Of a stretch of 36,995 nucleotides of DNA, positions 34,378 through 36,995 are shown one piece after another. The notes beneath the pieces are model-generated. The model was given only the letters and a program-made list of their open reading frames with translations. It did not search any database and was not told the DNA's origin. Position 1 is the stretch's first letter. Each line of letters starts with the position of its first letter. A program made the translations under genes and the position numbers. This stretch comes from a virus: positions 1-36,995 of the IMG/VR virus record IMGVR_UViG_3300017748_005032; one strand, given 5' to 3'.

Positions 34378-34505
34378 TCTTCTTCTATAACTTTTTTTAA
34401 TTTATCTATTAACTCTTCTACATCATCGGGTTCCATAGTTACAGCACAACATATGCAAACATTTTCTCTTATTTCTTCTAAAATTTCGAGTGCTTGTTCT
34501 TTCAT
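34362..34505 (-). CDS. Cys-containing small peptide (47 aa)
   Basis: ATG at 34505 overlaps the queE stop as TAATG; the stop is at 34362 inside the start of hpt. The peptide is helical and acidic with ENVCICCAVTM at 14-24, a CxCC cluster, followed by DDVEELIDKLKKVIEEE. The exact junction with queE favours a real gene. It could bind a metal or an Fe-S centre, or act as a small partner of QueE, which is itself an Fe-S enzyme, but this is speculation. Confidence 0.55.
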   Translation of the reverse strand: MKEQALEILEEIRENVCICCAVTMEPDDVEELIDKLKKVIEEEWKKQ

Positions 34506-35278
34506 TATACTCCTCTTTCAGTGTTATATGCTATAATATGATCTCTACCAGTCATGTTATAACCATGTTCAGCTACCATTTCGAATACTTTAGGATACAT
34601 TTCTACTAAAGTTTCCCTAGTATCACCCGCAGGCATAACATATGTTTTATCTTTAGGAATATTCATTTTAACCCTAAAGTCTTCAATTTCAACTAAATTT
34701 TCATCTGTTCCATCCCATACTGGTTTGTAATGGTAGTCATCATGAAATTGGAGGGTTTGTTCTATAGCTTCATAATTGAGCCTAAACTTCTCATGCCGCG
34801 CGACAAACCTTTCATCAACAACTTTATCACCGGGAGTAGTAATACCCACACGAGGACGGGAATTAGAAAACTTAGGACTAAGAGATATGAGACCAATCGG
34901 ATAATCGGTAGGAACAAAATGTGATCCTTCGGTTTCGATTGTAATAAGGATTCCTCTTTCATTTGCAAAATGTGTTAATTCATTTACTAAGGCAGGATGC
35001 ATTGTAGGTGAACCACCCGTTAGCATCATTTCCTTTACATGCGGGTTCTCATCATAAATATTAATTATATCATTAAATGTAAATGTACCTTTCTGTGGAT
35101 GGATACTCGTATACCAAGAATCACACCATCCACCTTCACCAAACCAACATCGGTGAGTACACCCGGTAGTTCGAACGGCAATAGTGGGGCGCCCGAAACG
35201 GGAACCCTCACTTTGCACGCATCGATATACCTCTAATACAGGTAATACTTTATCGTAATCTTCTATTCTCTTACGCAT
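34505..35278 (-). CDS. queE: 7-carboxy-7-deazaguanine synthase, unusual Cys spacing
   Basis: 257 residues from the ATG at 35278 (MRKRIEDYDK); a longer open frame to 35362 overlaps the fasciclin gene and is rejected. Radical SAM enzyme converting 6-carboxytetrahydropterin to CDG. LEVYRCVQSEGSRFGRPTIAVR is the QueE N-terminus. The Fe-S cysteines are Cys40, Cys44 and Cys52 (GCTHRCWFGEGGWCDSWY), spacing CX3CX7C against the common CX3CX2C, so five residues are inserted. MLTGGSPTMHP (SAM-binding GGE-like region) and ETEGSHF follow. QueC, FolE and Hpt flank it, one preQ0 group. Confidence 0.92.
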   Translation of the reverse strand: MRKRIEDYDKVLPVLEVYRCVQSEGSRFGRPTIAVRTTGCTHRCWFGEGGWCDSWYTSIHPQKGTFTFNDIINIYDENPHVKEMMLTGGSPTMHPALVNELTHFANERGILITIETEGSHFVPTDYPIGLISLSPKFSNSRPRVGITTPGDKVVDERFVARHEKFRLNYEAIEQTLQFHDDYHYKPVWDGTDENLVEIEDFRVKMNIPKDKTYVMPAGDTRETLVEMYPKVFEMVAEHGYNMTGRDHIIAYNTERGV

Positions 35279-35285
35279 ACTAATA

Positions 35286-36260
35286 TTAGTTTTCAGTGCG
35301 GATGTACTGCTTACCGTTAAAAATATAAATTGTTCCAAACGGAATATCACGAGTATTATCAAATCTTTGACCCATAATATTATAATAGTTATTATCTAGT
35401 GGGCGTTGAGTGTTTTGAATTTCTCCTACACTATTTATTGAACCACTTTCACCACCATCTACAACTGTAATGGTGAATCCACTCACGAATCCATTTAACA
35501 TTCCTAATGAATCTACAGAAACTGATTGGCAAAAAGTATCATAACATCCTAGTGCATTATCTTCTATAATCAAACAAAGAATATGGGGACCATCTGTGGC
35601 ATACTCCCATGTAGGAAAAGGGTCATTGCTTATACCTTCGTCTCCAAAAGCCCAAGTATAAATCGCATTTGGGTTATAATCATAAATTGTAACCGTTAAA
35701 GAACCTAAGACAGGTTCATTACCTTCTACAGTCTGTGCCACATCAAAATAAGCATTACATGCACCTGTACCATTAATAGGTTGTAATACTTCATCAATTA
35801 CATGTACTACTCCATTATCTGTAATAATATCAAATGTTGTAACATTAGTAGTTCCATTTAGTACAACAGCATTACCTATTGATTGATAATAAAGTGGATT
35901 ATTCGTCAGTAAAGTAAGTAAATTATTAAATAAAGTATTTCCTAAATCATATAATTCATCGCTTAATACCACATCCCCTAGTACATGGTACATAAGGATC
36001 TCAGTAAGATCTGGTAGTTCAAGCAGTTGTTCAACTGGAACCCCTAATTCTTCTGCTAAAGCTATAAATGCAGCATCTGTAGGAGCAAATACTGTAAATG
36101 TACCTTCACCTTCTAAGGTGTCTTGCAATCCAGATACACTAATTGCGGCTTCAAGATAGGTGTGGTCTTCACTTCCTTCAATTACAGACCACACTGTGGA
36201 TTGGGAATAACTAGTTAGGGTGATTAAAGCCAACCCAAAGGCCATTAAAACGTTTTTCAT
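35286..36260 (-). CDS. Secreted fasciclin (FAS1) + PKD-like protein with T9SS-like C-terminal signal
   Basis: 324 residues. Residues 1-20 are a signal peptide (MKNVLMAFGLALITLTSYSQ), a form common in Bacteroidota. FAS1 runs about 22-161: FTVFAPTDAAF (H1), YHVLGDVVL, and NGVVHVIDEVLQP (H2). A PKD-like domain follows at about 168-250 (YTWAFGDEGIS, then YDTFCQSVSV). The tail at 291-322 (NYYNIMGQRF, then IYIFNGKQYI) resembles the short YNLxGQ..GIYI.NGK sorting signal of type IX secretion. FAS1 domains act in adhesion. The gene lies between queC and queE, so a phage may deliver a host-surface protein. A virion role is the alternative. Confidence 0.87.
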   Translation of the reverse strand: MKNVLMAFGLALITLTSYSQSTVWSVIEGSEDHTYLEAAISVSGLQDTLEGEGTFTVFAPTDAAFIALAEELGVPVEQLLELPDLTEILMYHVLGDVVLSDELYDLGNTLFNNLLTLLTNNPLYYQSIGNAVVLNGTTNVTTFDIITDNGVVHVIDEVLQPINGTGACNAYFDVAQTVEGNEPVLGSLTVTIYDYNPNAIYTWAFGDEGISNDPFPTWEYATDGPHILCLIIEDNALGCYDTFCQSVSVDSLGMLNGFVSGFTITVVDGGESGSINSVGEIQNTQRPLDNNYYNIMGQRFDNTRDIPFGTIYIFNGKQYIRTEN

Positions 36261-36296
36261 GATTTTTAGTTTTTTAATTGTTTATTTATTTGATGC

Positions 36297-36995
36297 TTAT
36301 GCATTCTCTAATACTTTTTCTACATGGTTTCGTACAGTTCCCCAATCAACAGGTCCTGTCTCGTCTGCATACTCGACTGGATCAGGTCTTCCCACTTTGA
36401 GAAAAGCCTCAACCCTCTCCACCGATGAAGCTGATTTATAATCACTGTACCAAGTACCACCAATATTAATGGGCTTGTAACTAGTGTTTGTGTTCCTATA
36501 TACTTTGTCAAAGTCAAGTCCGAGCTCATCACAACACCTGGCTCCATCCTGAAGAATGTCAAACTTATCACCATCAAGATAAGGGGTAATATAGCTAACG
36601 CGCTCAGCGTCCCAATTACCTTCGGTGAAGGCTGTATAGTCAGCGTCCCTGAATTCTTGTCTACAATCAGGATAAATTGCATGATCGCCTGCATGAATAC
36701 CCATTGCGATATTGACTTTTGTATCTTTTTCATTTGCTACTGATAATGCTACTGCTTGAATAATTGATGAAAATATTTTATTACGGTTAGGAACAACTGT
36801 TTCCTTCATATTATCTTGTTCATAGTGTCCTTCGGGCACTTCATCTCCACCTTCTACAAGGGCACTATTAAGCATAGGGGCCAAACCATCAAGTTTAATG
36901 GTTCCGTATTTTACTTTAGGGTATACTTTAACTAAATTCCCATCTAAATTAGGTTGAATAGCTTTTTCATTAATATAATCTACTAATGATTGGGC
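36297..36995 (-). CDS. queC: QueC-like 7-cyano-7-deazaguanine synthase, N-terminus beyond window, zinc Cys missing
   Basis: The frame is open to the right window edge, so the N-terminus is missing; about 232 codons are present. VVPNRNKIFSSIIQAVA (substrate and nucleotide region), GIHAGDHAIYPDCRQEF, and YITPYLDGDKFDI match QueC. In QueC the C-terminus has a zinc site (TSCY then CGxCxxCxxR). Here it reads TSYKP, then YKSASSVERV, with Ser/Tyr where the Cys are expected. The enzyme may lack zinc or do another adenylating reaction. Hand-counted GC is about 47% at 36301-36420, well above the sugar block. Confidence 0.88.
   Translation of the reverse strand, partial: AQSLVDYINEKAIQPNLDGNLVKVYPKVKYGTIKLDGLAPMLNSALVEGGDEVPEGHYEQDNMKETVVPNRNKIFSSIIQAVALSVANEKDTKVNIAMGIHAGDHAIYPDCRQEFRDADYTAFTEGNWDAERVSYITPYLDGDKFDILQDGARCCDELGLDFDKVYRNTNTSYKPINIGGTWYSDYKSASSVERVEAFLKVGRPDPVEYADETGPVDWGTVRNHVEKVLENA

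Noticed and set aside
35158-35180. GGTAGTTCGAAC string resembling a tRNA T-arm
   Set aside because: It lies inside queE coding sequence, and no acceptor stem or anticodon arm is found at the needed distances.
34505-35362. Longer queE frame beginning at 35362
   Set aside because: It would overlap the fasciclin gene by 77 nt and adds residues unlike QueE; the ATG at 35278 gives the family N-terminus.

Overview
The window looks like part of a large, AT-rich, T4-like tailed phage (myovirus type) that probably infects a marine Bacteroidota host. Every gene I can support is read from the minus strand. Genes are packed end to end, mostly with 1-17 nt overlaps of the ATGA or TAATG kind. The T4-like assignment rests on the replisome: family B DNA polymerase in two pieces, a gp45-type sliding clamp, a gp44-type clamp-loader ATPase and a gp62-type small subunit. 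The host guess rests on one secreted protein (35286-36260). It has a Bacteroidota-style signal peptide, a fasciclin domain, a PKD-like domain and a tail resembling a type IX secretion sorting signal. Both the host and the phage assignment are inferences from protein motifs, with no database search.

Layout in transcription order (right to left). 36995-33170 carries 7-deazaguanine (preQ0) and purine genes: a queC-like gene cut by the window edge, the secreted fasciclin protein, queE, a 47-residue Cys-containing peptide, a hypoxanthine-type phosphoribosyltransferase and folE. 33166-31657 holds small phage proteins, a MazG-like NTP pyrophosphohydrolase, a membrane peptide and thioredoxin. 31657-24455 is the replisome block: split polymerase with a small unrelated ORF between its halves, sliding clamp, then groES and groEL placed between clamp and clamp-loader genes, then gp44, two small proteins and gp62. 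24458-21104 has a short UDP-glucose-dehydrogenase-like gene, a Nmad1/DUF1599-type protein, a Cas4/RecB-like Fe-S nuclease, a four-helix membrane protein with a coiled coil, and a small ribbon-helix-helix-like protein with a perfect inverted repeat just before its start.

21082-2355 is a continuous block of about 18.7 kb and 22 genes for sugar chemistry. It has about a dozen glycosyltransferase-like proteins of several folds (GT2, GT4, GT8-like, GT29-like, DUF616, GT-B). It also has a nucleotidyltransferase-kinase fusion, a GatZ/KbaZ-like protein, a HAD phosphatase, a phosphomannose-isomerase-type cupin, a methyltransferase, a DAHP-synthase-like enzyme, a CMP-sugar synthetase, a 2-hydroxyacid dehydrogenase, a carbamoyltransferase and an epimerase. 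This could build and attach an unusual, activated acidic sugar to phage DNA, the virion or the host surface. The target is not decided by the sequence. 2342-1 contains small unknown phage proteins, a Cys-finger HNH-like protein lacking the expected catalytic histidines, and the start of a lysozyme/transglycosylase-like protein that runs off the left edge.

No tRNA, rRNA, CRISPR array, transposase, integrase or attachment site was seen. There is no gene-free stretch above 300 bases; the longest gaps are a few tens of bases.
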